Position numbers and translations under genes: made by a program
Source: Acidobacteriaceae bacterium
GTDB taxonomy: Bacteria > Acidobacteriota > Terriglobia > Terriglobales > Acidobacteriaceae
Direction of reading: 5' to 3'
Assembly (NCBI GenBank): GCA_003134855.1
Contig: PLCS01000010.1
Span: 124,001 to 188,000 of the forward strand
DNA: 64,000 bases
Part shown: positions 8,113-17,098 of the stretch, one piece after another
How positions within the stretch are numbered: position 1 is the first letter of the stretch
Layout of the letters: each line of letters begins with the position of its first letter
The notes under the pieces: model-generated
The model's database searches: none
What the model saw: the letters and a program-made list of their open reading frames with translations, nothing else
What the model was told of the DNA's origin: nothing

Positions 8113-8840
8113 CAGTTGATCCCCGGAACTGTGCGCGCGCCAAAGAGCGCCGTCCCCACGCGGACGCGGGTTGCGCCCTCTTCGATAGCCAAATCAAAGT
8201 CTCCGCTCATGCCCATCGAGAGCACGTCGAACGTGAGCTTCGAATAACTCGCGGCCCAGCGCTCGTGCCACTGGCGCAGGCTGCGAAAACAGGCGCGAGT
8301 CTCAGCCTCGGAGACGCCAAAGGGAGCAATCGTCATCAGCCCGCGCATCTGCAAATGCACCAACTCCGGCAGCCGCTCCAATAACTGCGCCGCCTCAACT
8401 GAGTTAGGATCAATTCCGGCCTTGGTTTCTTCTGAACTTAGCTTAACCTCGATCAACACCGGCAGACGCTTGCCTAACTTGCCCGCCGCTTCGTTCAATC
8501 GCTCGGCCAGCCGCAGTGAATCCAGCGAGTCGATAGCATCGAATAACTCCACGGCGCGCTGAGCTTTATTCGATTGCAGATGGCCTATAAGATGGACGCG
8601 AACGAGGTTCGCTGCGCGTATGCGCAACGAGGCGAGTTCCGCAGCTTTGGCGGCAAACTCCTGCACGCGGTTTTCGCCGAAGAGCGTGAGGCCCAGCGCG
8701 GCTGCTTCGGCAATCGTCGCCGCCGGATAGGTCTTCGAGACGGCCATCAGCTCGACCTCGGCGCGCGTGCGTCCGGCGCGGCGGCAGGCGGCTGCTATCG
8801 CCTCTTCCAGCCGTTCGAGATTATCGGCAAGCGTCGTCAT
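8112..8840 (-). CDS. yggS: YggS-family PLP homeostasis protein
   Basis: 242-aa PLP-binding protein with the alanine-racemase-like N-terminal barrel. The PLP lysine lies in 'ELMAVSKTYPAATI' (about residue 35), followed by 'LFGENRVQEFAAKA', 'HLIGHLQSNKA' and 'LSMGMSGDFDLAIEEGATRV'. Members buffer free PLP and influence amino-acid and keto-acid pools in the cytoplasm. Length is typical. It is followed with a one-base overlap by DUF167 and preceded by trxB on the same strand (56-bp gap that includes a family B element). Confidence 0.94.
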   Translation of the reverse strand: MTTLADNLERLEEAIAAACRRAGRTRAEVELMAVSKTYPAATIAEAAALGLTLFGENRVQEFAAKAAELASLRIRAANLVRVHLIGHLQSNKAQRAVELFDAIDSLDSLRLAERLNEAAGKLGKRLPVLIEVKLSSEETKAGIDPNSVEAAQLLERLPELVHLQMRGLMTIAPFGVSEAETRACFRSLRQWHERWAASYSKLTFDVLSMGMSGDFDLAIEEGATRVRVGTALFGARTVPGIN

Positions 8841-8859
8841 AGCGTGAAAGAAACCCTTT

Positions 8860-8897
8860 GCGAGCGCTCAGCGAGCGTCTGCCCCACCGCAGGTGGT
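8860..8897 (+). repeat. Family B palindromic element, touching the trxB stop codon
   Basis: GCGAGCGCTCAGCGAGCG then TCTGCCCCACCGCAGGTGGT. It is almost identical to the copy at 39215-39252 over the full length. It ends on the trxB stop codon, so it lies in the trxB-yggS spacer. Confidence 0.75.
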
Positions 8898-9844
8898 TAT
8901 TGCCCCTGCTCATCGAGAAACTTCTCCGCTTCCAGCGCGGCCATGCAGCCGGAACCGGCGGCGGTGATAGCCTGGCGATAGCGGCGGTCCTGCACGTCGC
9001 CGCAGGCAAAGACGCCCGCCAGCGGCACGCCGTCTTTTGTGACCAGGACGTTGCCGCTGGTGCGGATATAGCCGTCGCCGTCAAGATCGATCTGGCCGGC
9101 GAAGACCTTCGTATTGGGTTCATGGCCGATGCCGAGAAAGAGGCCGCTGATGTCGAGCTTCGTGACCTCGCCGGTGGCCACATCGCGCAGGCGCAGGCCG
9201 CAGACTTCCTTCTCTTCGACGCCCAGCACCTCTTCGATAATGGTGTTGGGGCGGAGAAAGATCTGCGGATGAGCCTGCACGCGGTCGAGCATGATCTTCG
9301 AGGCGCGGAAGCCTTCGCGGCGATGGAGCAGCGTGACCTTGGAGGCAAAGCGGGTGAGGAAGAGCGCCTCTTCCATCGCCGAGTCGCCGCCGCCCACCAC
9401 GGCAATCTCTTTGCCCCGGAAGAAGAAGCCGTCGCAGGTGGCGCAACTGGAGACGCCGTGGCCGATCAGCGCCTGCTCGCTGGGCAGCCCCAGCCAGCGC
9501 GCGCTGGCCCCCGAGGCGACGATCAGCGTGCGCGTCAGAATCTCGCCGGCCGAGGTTTGCAGCCGGAAGGGATTCTCCTTGAGATCCACCGCAGCCAGAG
9601 GCGCAAGCTGGAAGGTCGCGCCGAAGCGGGCGGCCTGCTTCTTCATGTTGTCAATAAGTTCCGGCCCTTGGATGCCCTCCGGCCAGCCGGGAAAGTTTTC
9701 CACCAGTGTGGTCATCGAAAGCTGTCCGCCGGGCTCGTGGCCCTCCAGAACGAGCGGATTGAGGCCGGCGCGTGCGGTATAGATGGCGGCGGTGAGTCCG
9801 GCGCAGCCGGAGCCGAGAATAACGGTGGAGCGAATCTCTGTCAT
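8897..9844 (-). CDS. trxB: Thioredoxin-disulfide reductase
   Basis: FAD/NADPH enzyme that reduces thioredoxin in the cytoplasm. The start is set at the ATG (9844) of 'MTEIRSTVILGSGCAGLTAA', preceded by GGGGAA; the 39 extra N-terminal residues of the ORF track are not protein-like. The FAD motif GSGCAG, the redox-active 'SSCATCDGFFFRGKE' (CxxC), the NADPH motif 'VVGGGDSAMEEALFL' and the C-terminal 'GVFACGDVQDRRYRQAITAA' are all present. 315 aa, normal length. The stop codon abuts a family B palindrome. Confidence 0.96.
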   Translation of the reverse strand: MTEIRSTVILGSGCAGLTAAIYTARAGLNPLVLEGHEPGGQLSMTTLVENFPGWPEGIQGPELIDNMKKQAARFGATFQLAPLAAVDLKENPFRLQTSAGEILTRTLIVASGASARWLGLPSEQALIGHGVSSCATCDGFFFRGKEIAVVGGGDSAMEEALFLTRFASKVTLLHRREGFRASKIMLDRVQAHPQIFLRPNTIIEEVLGVEEKEVCGLRLRDVATGEVTKLDISGLFLGIGHEPNTKVFAGQIDLDGDGYIRTSGNVLVTKDGVPLAGVFACGDVQDRRYRQAITAAGSGCMAALEAEKFLDEQGQ

Positions 9845-10107
9845 AGGGTTCCCCGTGTTGATTTTAGCTCTTGCCGAGGGAAGTTGCGGAAGGCAACCCT
9901 CCTCCTGTCTTAGATGAGTTTCCTTAGAGATTTGACTCTGACTTGCGCCGCAACACAACAAAAACGAACGAGATTTTCTTGTTACTTATTGGCTAATTGT
10001 CTAATCGCTAGCGCCGATGAAAGAACTGTGGGCGCCTTTAAGTCCGTACATCGATTGCAGCAGAGGATTTCAAGGCGAGACGGCAGTTTCAGCCTGGAGC
10101 GCACCCC
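9845..10107. other. Divergent intergenic region between trxB and the secreted giant gene
   Basis: No gene. It is relatively AT-rich between 9950 and 10015 (for example TTGTTACTTATTGGCTAATT), which would suit promoters for the two divergent genes, but no convincing -35/-10 pair can be fixed by eye. Confidence 0.3.
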
Positions 10108-13053
10108 ATGTTCGACTCACGACTCGACCTCTCGCAACGCACGGCGGCTTGGCTTCTCGTCATCCTGCTGACGCCGGCGGCGGCGCTGGCCGGAGGGCCG
10201 AAGCACGTGGCCGGGGTGAGTTTCTTTAATCCGGCGGCGGTGGGCCAGCCGATTCACTGGGCGAACGGGCAGGTGAACTACTACGTCGATCAGGGGCCGT
10301 TGAACAGCGCGGTCACCAACCAGCAGGCGAAGGCGATGGTGGACGCGGCAGCGGCTCTGTGGAGCGCGATTCCGACCGCCGGGGTGACGCTGACCGACAA
10401 GGGCGCGTTGAATGAGAACGTGAGCGGCGCGAATATCGTGGTGAGCGGCACAGGCTTTACCGTAACCAACGAGCAGACCAGCCAACAGGGCCAGATGACC
10501 CAGCCGGCCGACGTGACTCCCGGAGCCACCGGCACTCCGCTGGGCGTGATCTTCGACGCCGACGGCTCGGTGATCGACGCTCTGTTTGGCGCGGGCGTGA
10601 GCGAGCAGAACAGTTGTGAGAACAACGGTGTTTATGTGTGGCTGGACAACGTGAACCCGGATGCGACGGTCGCCCACGGCATCATCGTGCTCAACGGCCT
10701 GTGCGCCACCAGCGCCAGCCTGCTGAATATGATGAGCTTTGAACTGGAGCGGGCCTTTGGGCGGATTCTTGGCCTCGACTCCGCGCAGGTGAACCCCGGC
10801 GCGCAGACGAACGGCGAGGCGGGCGGCACTCTGGGCTGGCCGGTGATGCAGCCCATCAGCGGCTTGTGCGGCTACTCCGGCGGAGACTGCATTCCTAACC
10901 CCACGGTTCTGCGCTGGGACGATATCGCCGCGCTGAACCGCATCTACCCCATCACCGCCGGCAACCTGGCCAGCTTCCTCGGCAAGCAGATTACCGCAGC
11001 CCACACGGTTTCCATCCAGGGAACGATCAGTTTTAGAAACGGCTTGGGGATGCAGGGCGTGAATGTGGTGGCGCGGCCGCTGGACACGAACGGCAACCCG
11101 CTCTATCAATACACGGTCAGCTTTGTCTCCGGCTCCTCCTTCAACGGCAATCACGGCGACCCGGTGACCGGCTTCGCCGATGCGAACGGCAACCTGCTGA
11201 CGATGTGGGGATCGAATGTTTCGTCTTTGCAGGGTTTTTTCGACCTGAGCGGTATACCGCTGCCGCCCGGGGTAACGACGGCCAACTATCAAGTGACCTT
11301 CGAGACAGTGAATCCGTTGTACATTCTGACCAACTCGGTCGGCCCATACCTGGACGGATCGCCGGCGCCTTCGGGCACGCTGGCGGCGATCTCGGTTCCG
11401 TCGATGGCCGCGGGCAGCGCGCAGACGCTCACCGTGAACGTTGCCAACTCAGCTGTAGGCGGCTCGGACGACGCCATCGGAACAGAAGCCACTCCGCGCA
11501 GCCTGGCGGCCAGTGGAATGTGGAGCGGCCGGCTCAGCCAGGTGGGCCAGACTGAATGGTTCAGCTTCCCGGTGCGCGGCGGGCGCTCCTTCACCGTGGT
11601 GACCGTGGCCTTAAACGAGAGCGGCGCGCCCACCAACGCGAAGGCGATGCCGGCGCTGGGCGTCTGGGACGCATTCGACGCGGTGGGCACGGCGGCCATC
11701 GGCTACGGCGCTGGTCTGAACGGCCTGGCTACCGGCGAGAGCTGGCTGCAGGTAAGCGCGTCGGCGGACGACGTGGTGCGCCTGGGCATTGCCGATGAGC
11801 GCGGCGACGGGCGGCCGGACTACGCCTATCAGGGATGGGTGCTCTACGCCGACACGGTCTCCCCGCAGCGGCTGACGGCCGCGGGCGGCCCGATTGTGAT
11901 TCACGGAATGGGCTTCCGCCCTACGGACACGGTGCAGGTGAATGGCCTGCAGGCCACGGTCACCAGCATCTCGCCCAACGAAATCACGGCCATCGCGCCC
12001 GCGGCCGGAAGCGGCATTACCGGCTCGGTGAACGTGGAGGTGGACGACCTGCCCATCTTCGATGCGTCTACCGTCATCGCCGGCGGCATCAGCTACGACG
12101 CGGGTACGAGTGACGCGCTGACGCTGGTGACCGCGCCGATGGGCACGGTGCCGATCGGCGTGCCGGAGCCGTTCTCGGTAATCGCGCTGGGTTCTGATCT
12201 GACTCCGGCGGGCGGAGTTTCAGTGATCTACACCGTGACCAGCGGAACGGCGACGCTGAGCTGCGGCCAGAACACTTGTACCGTAACAGCCACCGGCGAC
12301 GGCCGCGCCACCATGAATGTGACGGCAATTGGCGCAACCTGGTCGACGGTTACCGCTGCGCTGCTCAACGGCTCCAGCCTGAAAACCGAATTCGTGGGCG
12401 GAACGCCGCCTACGCTGACCTCGCTCTCGTCGATGCTCTCGCTGGCCGCGGGAGCCACCGTCACCTGGACGGCGCAGGCGCTGGCGCTGAAGAGCGGCGT
12501 TGCCTCGAGCGGCCAATCGGTGGCCTGGCAGACGAGCGGCAGCGGCATCACCTTCCAGAGCGGCGCTGTCATCACCAACTCGAGCGGCGTGGCCGCCAAG
12601 GCGCTCACCGTGGGCCCGCTGACTGCGGGGCAAACGGCGACTGCGACGGCCTGCCTGAACGGAACCAGCCAATGCATCACCTACACCGCCTTCGGCGCGC
12701 GTCCGGAGTACGCGACCCTCGAAGCCGTCTCCGGGAGTTCGCAGAGCCTGGCGGTCAGCGGCACGGCCAGCCAGTTGATCCTGCGCGTGCTGGACATGGA
12801 CGGCAACCCGATGGCCGGCGGCGCGGTCACGCTCTATCAGGCAATTTATGCCTGGACGCCGCCCTGCGGCCTGCACGGCCCTTGCGTCATGGGCACGCTG
12901 CTGGCCACGCAGGCCGCCACGGCCACTTCGGCTCTCGACGGCACTGTCACCTTCACTCCGGCGTCGCTGCCCGGCGTGGCCACGAATATGCTCGCCCTGG
13001 TCGTTACCGGCAACGCCGGCAGCGTGAACCTGGCTGTTGAGCAGCATCCATAA
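10108..13053 (+). CDS. Large secreted protein: matrixin-like domain with degenerate zinc site, TIG and Ig-like repeats
   Basis: 981 aa with a signal peptide (AAWLLVILLTPAAALAGG). Residues about 30-290 resemble a matrixin-type metallopeptidase region, with a helix before 'AALWSAIP' and the site 'SFELERAFGRILGLDSAQ'. An active family member would show HExxHxxGxxH; here only E and part of the GLD turn remain, so it is probably catalytically dead. After a central part, 'IVIHGMGFRPTDTVQVNGLQ' marks an IPT/TIG domain (about residues 595-680), followed by two or three bacterial Ig-like domains rich in Thr/Ser/Val. The likely role is extracellular binding or cell-surface structure. It is preceded by a divergent promoter region and followed after 72 bp by ndh. 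Confidence 0.72.
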   Translation: MFDSRLDLSQRTAAWLLVILLTPAAALAGGPKHVAGVSFFNPAAVGQPIHWANGQVNYYVDQGPLNSAVTNQQAKAMVDAAAALWSAIPTAGVTLTDKGALNENVSGANIVVSGTGFTVTNEQTSQQGQMTQPADVTPGATGTPLGVIFDADGSVIDALFGAGVSEQNSCENNGVYVWLDNVNPDATVAHGIIVLNGLCATSASLLNMMSFELERAFGRILGLDSAQVNPGAQTNGEAGGTLGWPVMQPISGLCGYSGGDCIPNPTVLRWDDIAALNRIYPITAGNLASFLGKQITAAHTVSIQGTISFRNGLGMQGVNVVARPLDTNGNPLYQYTVSFVSGSSFNGNHGDPVTGFADANGNLLTMWGSNVSSLQGFFDLSGIPLPPGVTTANYQVTFETVNPLYILTNSVGPYLDGSPAPSGTLAAISVPSMAAGSAQTLTVNVANSAVGGSDDAIGTEATPRSLAASGMWSGRLSQVGQTEWFSFPVRGGRSFTVVTVALNESGAPTNAKAMPALGVWDAFDAVGTAAIGYGAGLNGLATGESWLQVSASADDVVRLGIADERGDGRPDYAYQGWVLYADTVSPQRLTAAGGPIVIHGMGFRPTDTVQVNGLQATVTSISPNEITAIAPAAGSGITGSVNVEVDDLPIFDASTVIAGGISYDAGTSDALTLVTAPMGTVPIGVPEPFSVIALGSDLTPAGGVSVIYTVTSGTATLSCGQNTCTVTATGDGRATMNVTAIGATWSTVTAALLNGSSLKTEFVGGTPPTLTSLSSMLSLAAGATVTWTAQALALKSGVASSGQSVAWQTSGSGITFQSGAVITNSSGVAAKALTVGPLTAGQTATATACLNGTSQCITYTAFGARPEYATLEAVSGSSQSLAVSGTASQLILRVLDMDGNPMAGGAVTLYQAIYAWTPPCGLHGPCVMGTLLATQAATATSALDGTVTFTPASLPGVATNMLALVVTGNAGSVNLAVEQHP

Positions 13054-13125
13054 TCAGCCGCACCATTACCCGGCAGCCTGTCACTTATCGTTCCCTCACG
13101 CATCTGATAAGGAGAGGCGCACACC

Positions 13126-14487
13126 GTGGGCGAATTGACCAGACCGCTCGAACCATCGCTGGCTCGCCGTCCTCGCGTGGTGATCGTCGGCGGAGGCTTT
13201 GCCGGCCTTCACGCGGCCAAAGGGCTGGCCCGTTTGCCAGTGGACGTAACCGTGGTGGATCGGCGCAACCATCACACCTTCCAGCCGCTGCTCTACCAGG
13301 TGGCGCTGGCGGTGCTCTCGCCGGCCGACATTGCCCAGCCCATCCGCACCATCCTGCGCCGCCAACAGAATACCCAGGTGCTGATGGACGAAGTGGTGAG
13401 CATCGACGCGGCGGCGCGGCGGGTGGCGCTGGCCAGCGGCGCCGAGCTCCCTTATGACTACCTGGTGCTGGCCACCGGGGCCACTCACTCCTACTTTGGC
13501 CGCAACGACTGGGCGCCGTTTGCGCCGGGACTCAAGACGATCGAGGACGCCACCGAGATTCGCCGCCGGGTGCTGCTGGCCTTCGAGCTGGCCGAACGCC
13601 AGATGGTCGAGCACGGCTGGCACCCGCCGCTCAATTTCGTCGTCATCGGAGCCGGACCCACGGGCGTTGAGCTTGCCGGCGCCATCTCCGACATTGCTCA
13701 GCTTTACATGCGCCACGACTTCCGGCACATCGATCCCGCCAAGGCGAGGGTTCTGTTGCTAGAGGGCTCGCCCCGCGTGCTGGGAGCCTACCCGGAAGAC
13801 CTCTCCGCTAAAGCCGAAGCCGCGCTGGGCAGGCTGGGCGTCGAGGTCCATACCCTCACCCACGTCACAGGGATCGGGCCGGGCTGGGTGGAGATGGCCG
13901 GCAAACGAATGGACGCCGTTGTGACACTCTGGGCCGCCGGCGTCGAGGCTTCGCCGCTGGGCAGCCTGCTGGGCGCGCCACTCGACCGGCGCGGCTCGGT
14001 CCTGGTGGATGACCGGCTCAATCCGCTAGGGCTGCCCGAAGTCTTCGTGCTGGGTGACCTGGCCCACTTCGAGCTGGGCGGCAATCAAGTTCCTGGCGTG
14101 GCCCAGCCTGCGATGCAAATGGGCGACCACGTCGCCAGGATGCTGGCCGCCGATCTGGCTGGCCGGCCACGACCCGCATTCCGCTACTTCGACAAAGGCG
14201 ACATGGCCACCATCGGGCGCATGGATGCGGTGGCCAAGGTCGAATGGCCATTCAAGGCCCACATGAGCGGCTTTCCCGCCTGGGCTGCCTGGCTCGTCGT
14301 ACACATCTTCTTCCTCATAGGCTTCCGCAACCGGCTCTCGGTCTTTGCCGCCTGGATCTGGACCTATTTCACCTTCACCCGCGGCGCGCGCCTCATCACC
14401 GGCGATCAGCGGCTGCCCGGCTGGCAAGATCAGATAGACACCGGACCGGGCGAAGCAGCGAAGAAGCTCAGATCCAAAACTGTCTAG
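13126..14487 (+). CDS. ndh: Type II NADH dehydrogenase (NDH-2)
   Basis: Peripheral membrane flavoprotein that oxidises NADH and reduces quinone without pumping protons. It starts with GTG at 13126, with GGAGAGG nine bases upstream. FAD-binding 'VVIVGGGFAGLHAAKGLA', 'FQPLLYQVALAVLSP', 'YDYLVLATGATHSYFG', NADH-binding 'FVVIGAGPTGVELAGAISD' and 'VFVLGDLAHFE' are intact. The C-terminal third has a hydrophobic stretch (AAWLVVHIFFLIGFRN and SVFAAWIWTYFTF), as in the bacterial NDH-2 branch that anchors in the membrane. 453 aa, within the usual range. It precedes serS by 15 bp. Confidence 0.95.
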   Translation: MGELTRPLEPSLARRPRVVIVGGGFAGLHAAKGLARLPVDVTVVDRRNHHTFQPLLYQVALAVLSPADIAQPIRTILRRQQNTQVLMDEVVSIDAAARRVALASGAELPYDYLVLATGATHSYFGRNDWAPFAPGLKTIEDATEIRRRVLLAFELAERQMVEHGWHPPLNFVVIGAGPTGVELAGAISDIAQLYMRHDFRHIDPAKARVLLLEGSPRVLGAYPEDLSAKAEAALGRLGVEVHTLTHVTGIGPGWVEMAGKRMDAVVTLWAAGVEASPLGSLLGAPLDRRGSVLVDDRLNPLGLPEVFVLGDLAHFELGGNQVPGVAQPAMQMGDHVARMLAADLAGRPRPAFRYFDKGDMATIGRMDAVAKVEWPFKAHMSGFPAWAAWLVVHIFFLIGFRNRLSVFAAWIWTYFTFTRGARLITGDQRLPGWQDQIDTGPGEAAKKLRSKTV

Positions 14488-14502
14488 TAAACTGGAAGAG
14501 CG

Positions 14503-15882
14503 ATGCTCGATTCAAATTTCTTAGCCAAGAATTGGCCAGATGTCAGACCGAAGTTGCTTGCGCGAGGGGCTTCAGAAGAAGCCCTCGACAAATTCACGAC
14601 CCTCCTCTTGATGCGGCGTCAAGCCATCACGTTTGCCGAGACGAAGCTTTCTGAAATCAACGATCTGAATCAAATAATCGCTCAACGGAAGCGCAGCGGC
14701 CTCAACGCTGACGACCTGCTCGCGAAAGCGGCAGATCTAAAGGCAAATGTTGATGAATTCCGTAGACTTGCCACCTCAGCTGACAAACAATTCTTTGACG
14801 CGAGGGCAGTTCTCCCAAACCTCACGCGGCCCGAGGTTCCAGATGGCACATCAGAGGCCGACAACCTCACGGTCAAAACCTGGGGTGAGAAGACGGCTTT
14901 TGATTTTGAGGCGAAACCGCACTGGGAGCTGGGCGAGGCGCTGGGGATTCTCGATCTGGAACGGGCGGCCAAGCTGAGCGGCGCACGCTTTGCTGTCTAC
15001 ATGGGCGCGGGAGCGCGCCTCGAACGCGCTCTGGTCAGCTTCATGCTCGATCTGCACACGCAAAAGCACGGCTACACCGAAGTCCTCCCGCCGTTCATGG
15101 TTAATAGCAAGTCCCTCTTCGGGACCGGCAATTTGCCCAAGTTTGGCGAAGATCTCTTCCGCTGTGCGGAGATTCTGCCGGAAGGTGACATTGTCTTGAA
15201 GATGATTTCTGACGCCTTCGAAGGAAGTTCTGAGAAGGTTGAGGACTATGGTCGCTTTTCGGACCACTGGCTGATTCCCACCGCCGAGGTCCCGGTTACG
15301 AATTTGTATCGGGACGAGATTCTCGACGAGGCGCGGCTGCCGATCTGCCTGACGGCTTACACGCCCTGCTTCCGCGCCGAGGCGGGCGCGGCGGGCAAGG
15401 ACACGCGCGGCATCATCCGCCAGCATCAATTCCAAAAGGTCGAGATGGTCAAGTTCACCCGGCCTGAAGACTCCGACGCCGAGCACGAAAAATTGACTCG
15501 CAACGCGGAGGAGATTCTGGAGACGCTCGGCCTGCCCTATCGCCGCGTACTGCTCTGCACAGGCGACACCGGCTTCTCCTCGGCAAAAACATTTGATCTG
15601 GAGGTCTGGCTGCCGGGCCAGCAGCTTTATCGCGAAATCTCTTCCTGCTCGAACTTCGAGAGCTTTCAGGCGCGACGGGCCAACATCCGTTACCGGACGG
15701 CGGGCGCGAAGGGCAAGCCGGAGTTTGTCCACACATTGAATGGCAGCGGACTGGCCGTGGGACGGACGTGGCTGGCGATTGTCGAAAACTATCAGCAGGC
15801 CGACGGCTCTGTGCTGATTCCAGAGGCGCTGCGGCCTTACATGGGCGGGTTGGAGCGCATCACACGGCAAGGGGCACAATGA
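14503..15882 (+). CDS. serS: Serine-tRNA ligase
   Basis: Class II aminoacyl-tRNA synthetase charging tRNA-Ser in the cytoplasm. The N-terminal about 110 residues are the tRNA-binding coiled coil ([20 protein letters not shown]). The catalytic core has motif 2 in '[18 protein letters not shown]' and motif 3 in '[19 protein letters not shown]', with '[15 protein letters not shown]' between them. 459 aa against a usual 420-430; the surplus is spread through the core loops. The coiled-coil part has fewer GC-ending codons than the core, visible from about 14500 to 14870. The stop overlaps the ATG of the next gene. Confidence 0.97.
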   Translation: MLDSNFLAKNWPDVRPKLLARGASEEALDKFTTLLLMRRQAITFAETKLSEINDLNQIIAQRKRSGLNADDLLAKAADLKANVDEFRRLATSADKQFFDARAVLPNLTRPEVPDGTSEADNLTVKTWGEKTAFDFEAKPHWELGEALGILDLERAAKLSGARFAVYMGAGARLERALVSFMLDLHTQKHGYTEVLPPFMVNSKSLFGTGNLPKFGEDLFRCAEILPEGDIVLKMISDAFEGSSEKVEDYGRFSDHWLIPTAEVPVTNLYRDEILDEARLPICLTAYTPCFRAEAGAAGKDTRGIIRQHQFQKVEMVKFTRPEDSDAEHEKLTRNAEEILETLGLPYRRVLLCTGDTGFSSAKTFDLEVWLPGQQLYREISSCSNFESFQARRANIRYRTAGAKGKPEFVHTLNGSGLAVGRTWLAIVENYQQADGSVLIPEALRPYMGGLERITRQGAQ

Positions 15883-16256
15883 AGAAACTTCTGAAGAGCT
15901 ACTTTTACTGGACTTACCCGCGCGGCTGCTTCCACTACGACGTGATGGTAACGCTGATTCTATTGTTCATCTTCGTCACGCCGCATCGGTGGAACTACGG
16001 CGACAGGCATTCGAACGCCGCCGGACCGCCGCATCCCATCCAGGTGATCGGCGACGGCGGCCGCGGGCTGATCATCACCGTGCAAGCCGCGGATGTTGAC
16101 CTTGACTTGAATTCCACGGCCTCGCCCCAGGCGGTGAAGAAGGCCCTGCACAGGGCCATTGAGCCGGTCACAGGCGACGCCGTCTTTGTCACGCGCTGGG
16201 AGACCGTGCAAGACGCCCAGGGCAATCTCTCCTGGAAGGTTTGGGCGCGGCGGTAA
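15879..16256 (+). CDS. Small membrane-anchored protein of unknown function
   Basis: 125 aa starting at the ATG that overlaps the serS stop (ATGA), with AAGGGG upstream. The longer ORF-track start lies inside serS. One N-terminal membrane segment ([15 protein letters not shown]) follows a basic/aromatic head ([15 protein letters not shown]), so most of the protein would be periplasmic. The soluble part has beta-like '[15 protein letters not shown]' and a TonB/ExbD-like '[20 protein letters not shown]' pattern, which recalls the periplasmic domain of ExbD/TolR, but no ExbB partner is present. Function not assigned. Confidence 0.72.
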   Translation: MKKLLKSYFYWTYPRGCFHYDVMVTLILLFIFVTPHRWNYGDRHSNAAGPPHPIQVIGDGGRGLIITVQAADVDLDLNSTASPQAVKKALHRAIEPVTGDAVFVTRWETVQDAQGNLSWKVWARR

Positions 16257-16260
16257 TGAC

Positions 16261-16309
16261 AGCTTCTAGCCACTAGCTCCTAGCTAGAAGCTAGAGGCTA
16301 GCAGCTAGC
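16261..16309. repeat. Heptad array F1 (7-bp period)
   Basis: Seven consecutive 7-mers: AGCTTCT, AGCCACT, AGCTCCT, AGCTAGA, AGCTAGA, GGCTAGC, AGCTAGC. It fills the whole gap between two genes. The units differ, but every one keeps the register. Confidence 0.8.
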
Positions 16310-16328
16310 AAACAAAATAAGGAAACCC

Positions 16329-17036
16329 ATGCATCAAGGAAGAAGACTTGTTATTACCGCGTTGATAGCCACGCTTCTGCTTGCGGCGCGCATGGCCATT
16401 GCCGCCCCGGCCGATGAAATGGCAAAGGACGCAGTGCTGCGCCGCCTGGATGTTGCCGCGGCCAACTTCCACTCCACCTCCGCCGACTTCGAGTTCGACG
16501 CCGTTGAAACCGATCCAATCCCCGACAAGGACGTACAGAAGGGCACGGTCTACTACGAGCGCAAGGGCAACTCCTTCCAGATGGCCGCGCATATCCACGA
16601 GCTGAACGGAAAAATTGCGTCGAAGGTGTACTCCTACACGCGAGGAGTCTTCAATTTGTATGAAAAGCTGACTAATCAGGTAACCAGATTCAGCAAAGTA
16701 AGCCAATATGAGAGCTACCTGATGCTGGGCTTTGGCGCCAGCGGCAAGGATCTCGAGCAGAAATGGGATATCAAGTACCTGGGTCCCGAAGTGATTGACG
16801 GCGTGAAGACCGATAAGCTCGAAATGGTGGCCAAGGATCCTGCGGTGAGGAAAAACATTCCGAAGGTCACAATCTGGCTGGACACCGAGCGGGCGGTAAG
16901 CCTGAAACAGGTTTTCGAAGAGGGTCCCGGGCAATACCGAGTCTGCTTCTACTTCAATTTCAAGACCAATCAACCGCTTCCCGCTGACGCCTTCACCTTC
17001 AAGACCGACAAGCAGACGGTGGTCGTGAACCGGTAG
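16329..17036 (+). CDS. LolA-like outer-membrane lipoprotein-sorting family protein
   Basis: 235 aa with a signal peptide (VITALIATLLLAARMAIAA). The mature part has the half-barrel pattern of LolA/LolB-type proteins: an N-terminal helix 'DAVLRRLDVAAANFHSTSAD', repeated amphipathic strands, 'GTVYYERKGNSFQM', 'KLEMVAKDPAVRKNIPKVTI' and 'PLPADAFTFKTDKQT' near the end. Such proteins bind lipid or lipoprotein in the periplasm. Specific LolA function is not proven, because acidobacteria carry several paralogs. It lies downstream of heptad array F1. Confidence 0.75.
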   Translation: MHQGRRLVITALIATLLLAARMAIAAPADEMAKDAVLRRLDVAAANFHSTSADFEFDAVETDPIPDKDVQKGTVYYERKGNSFQMAAHIHELNGKIASKVYSYTRGVFNLYEKLTNQVTRFSKVSQYESYLMLGFGASGKDLEQKWDIKYLGPEVIDGVKTDKLEMVAKDPAVRKNIPKVTIWLDTERAVSLKQVFEEGPGQYRVCFYFNFKTNQPLPADAFTFKTDKQTVVVNR

Positions 17037-17098
17037 AGAGCCGGGAGCCTGCAAACGCACGATGCGATAAGCTGAAAATCAGGAGATCAAGCAGAACG

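Noticed and set aside
8858-9913. 351-aa plus-strand ORF opposite trxB
   Set aside because: Antisense shadow of trxB in GC-rich DNA; the translation is low-complexity His/Arg/Gly-rich and matches no fold, while trxB is certain.
10117-11292. 391-aa minus-strand ORF opposite the large secreted protein
   Set aside because: Shadow; no protein-like pattern and no ribosome site.
16261-16309. CRISPR-like appearance of short periodic repeats
   Set aside because: The 7-bp period without spacers is not a CRISPR array, and no cas genes are present.
17037-17098. SAM riboswitch or S-box before the Cys/Met enzyme
   Set aside because: Only 62 bp are available, with no matching conserved cores.
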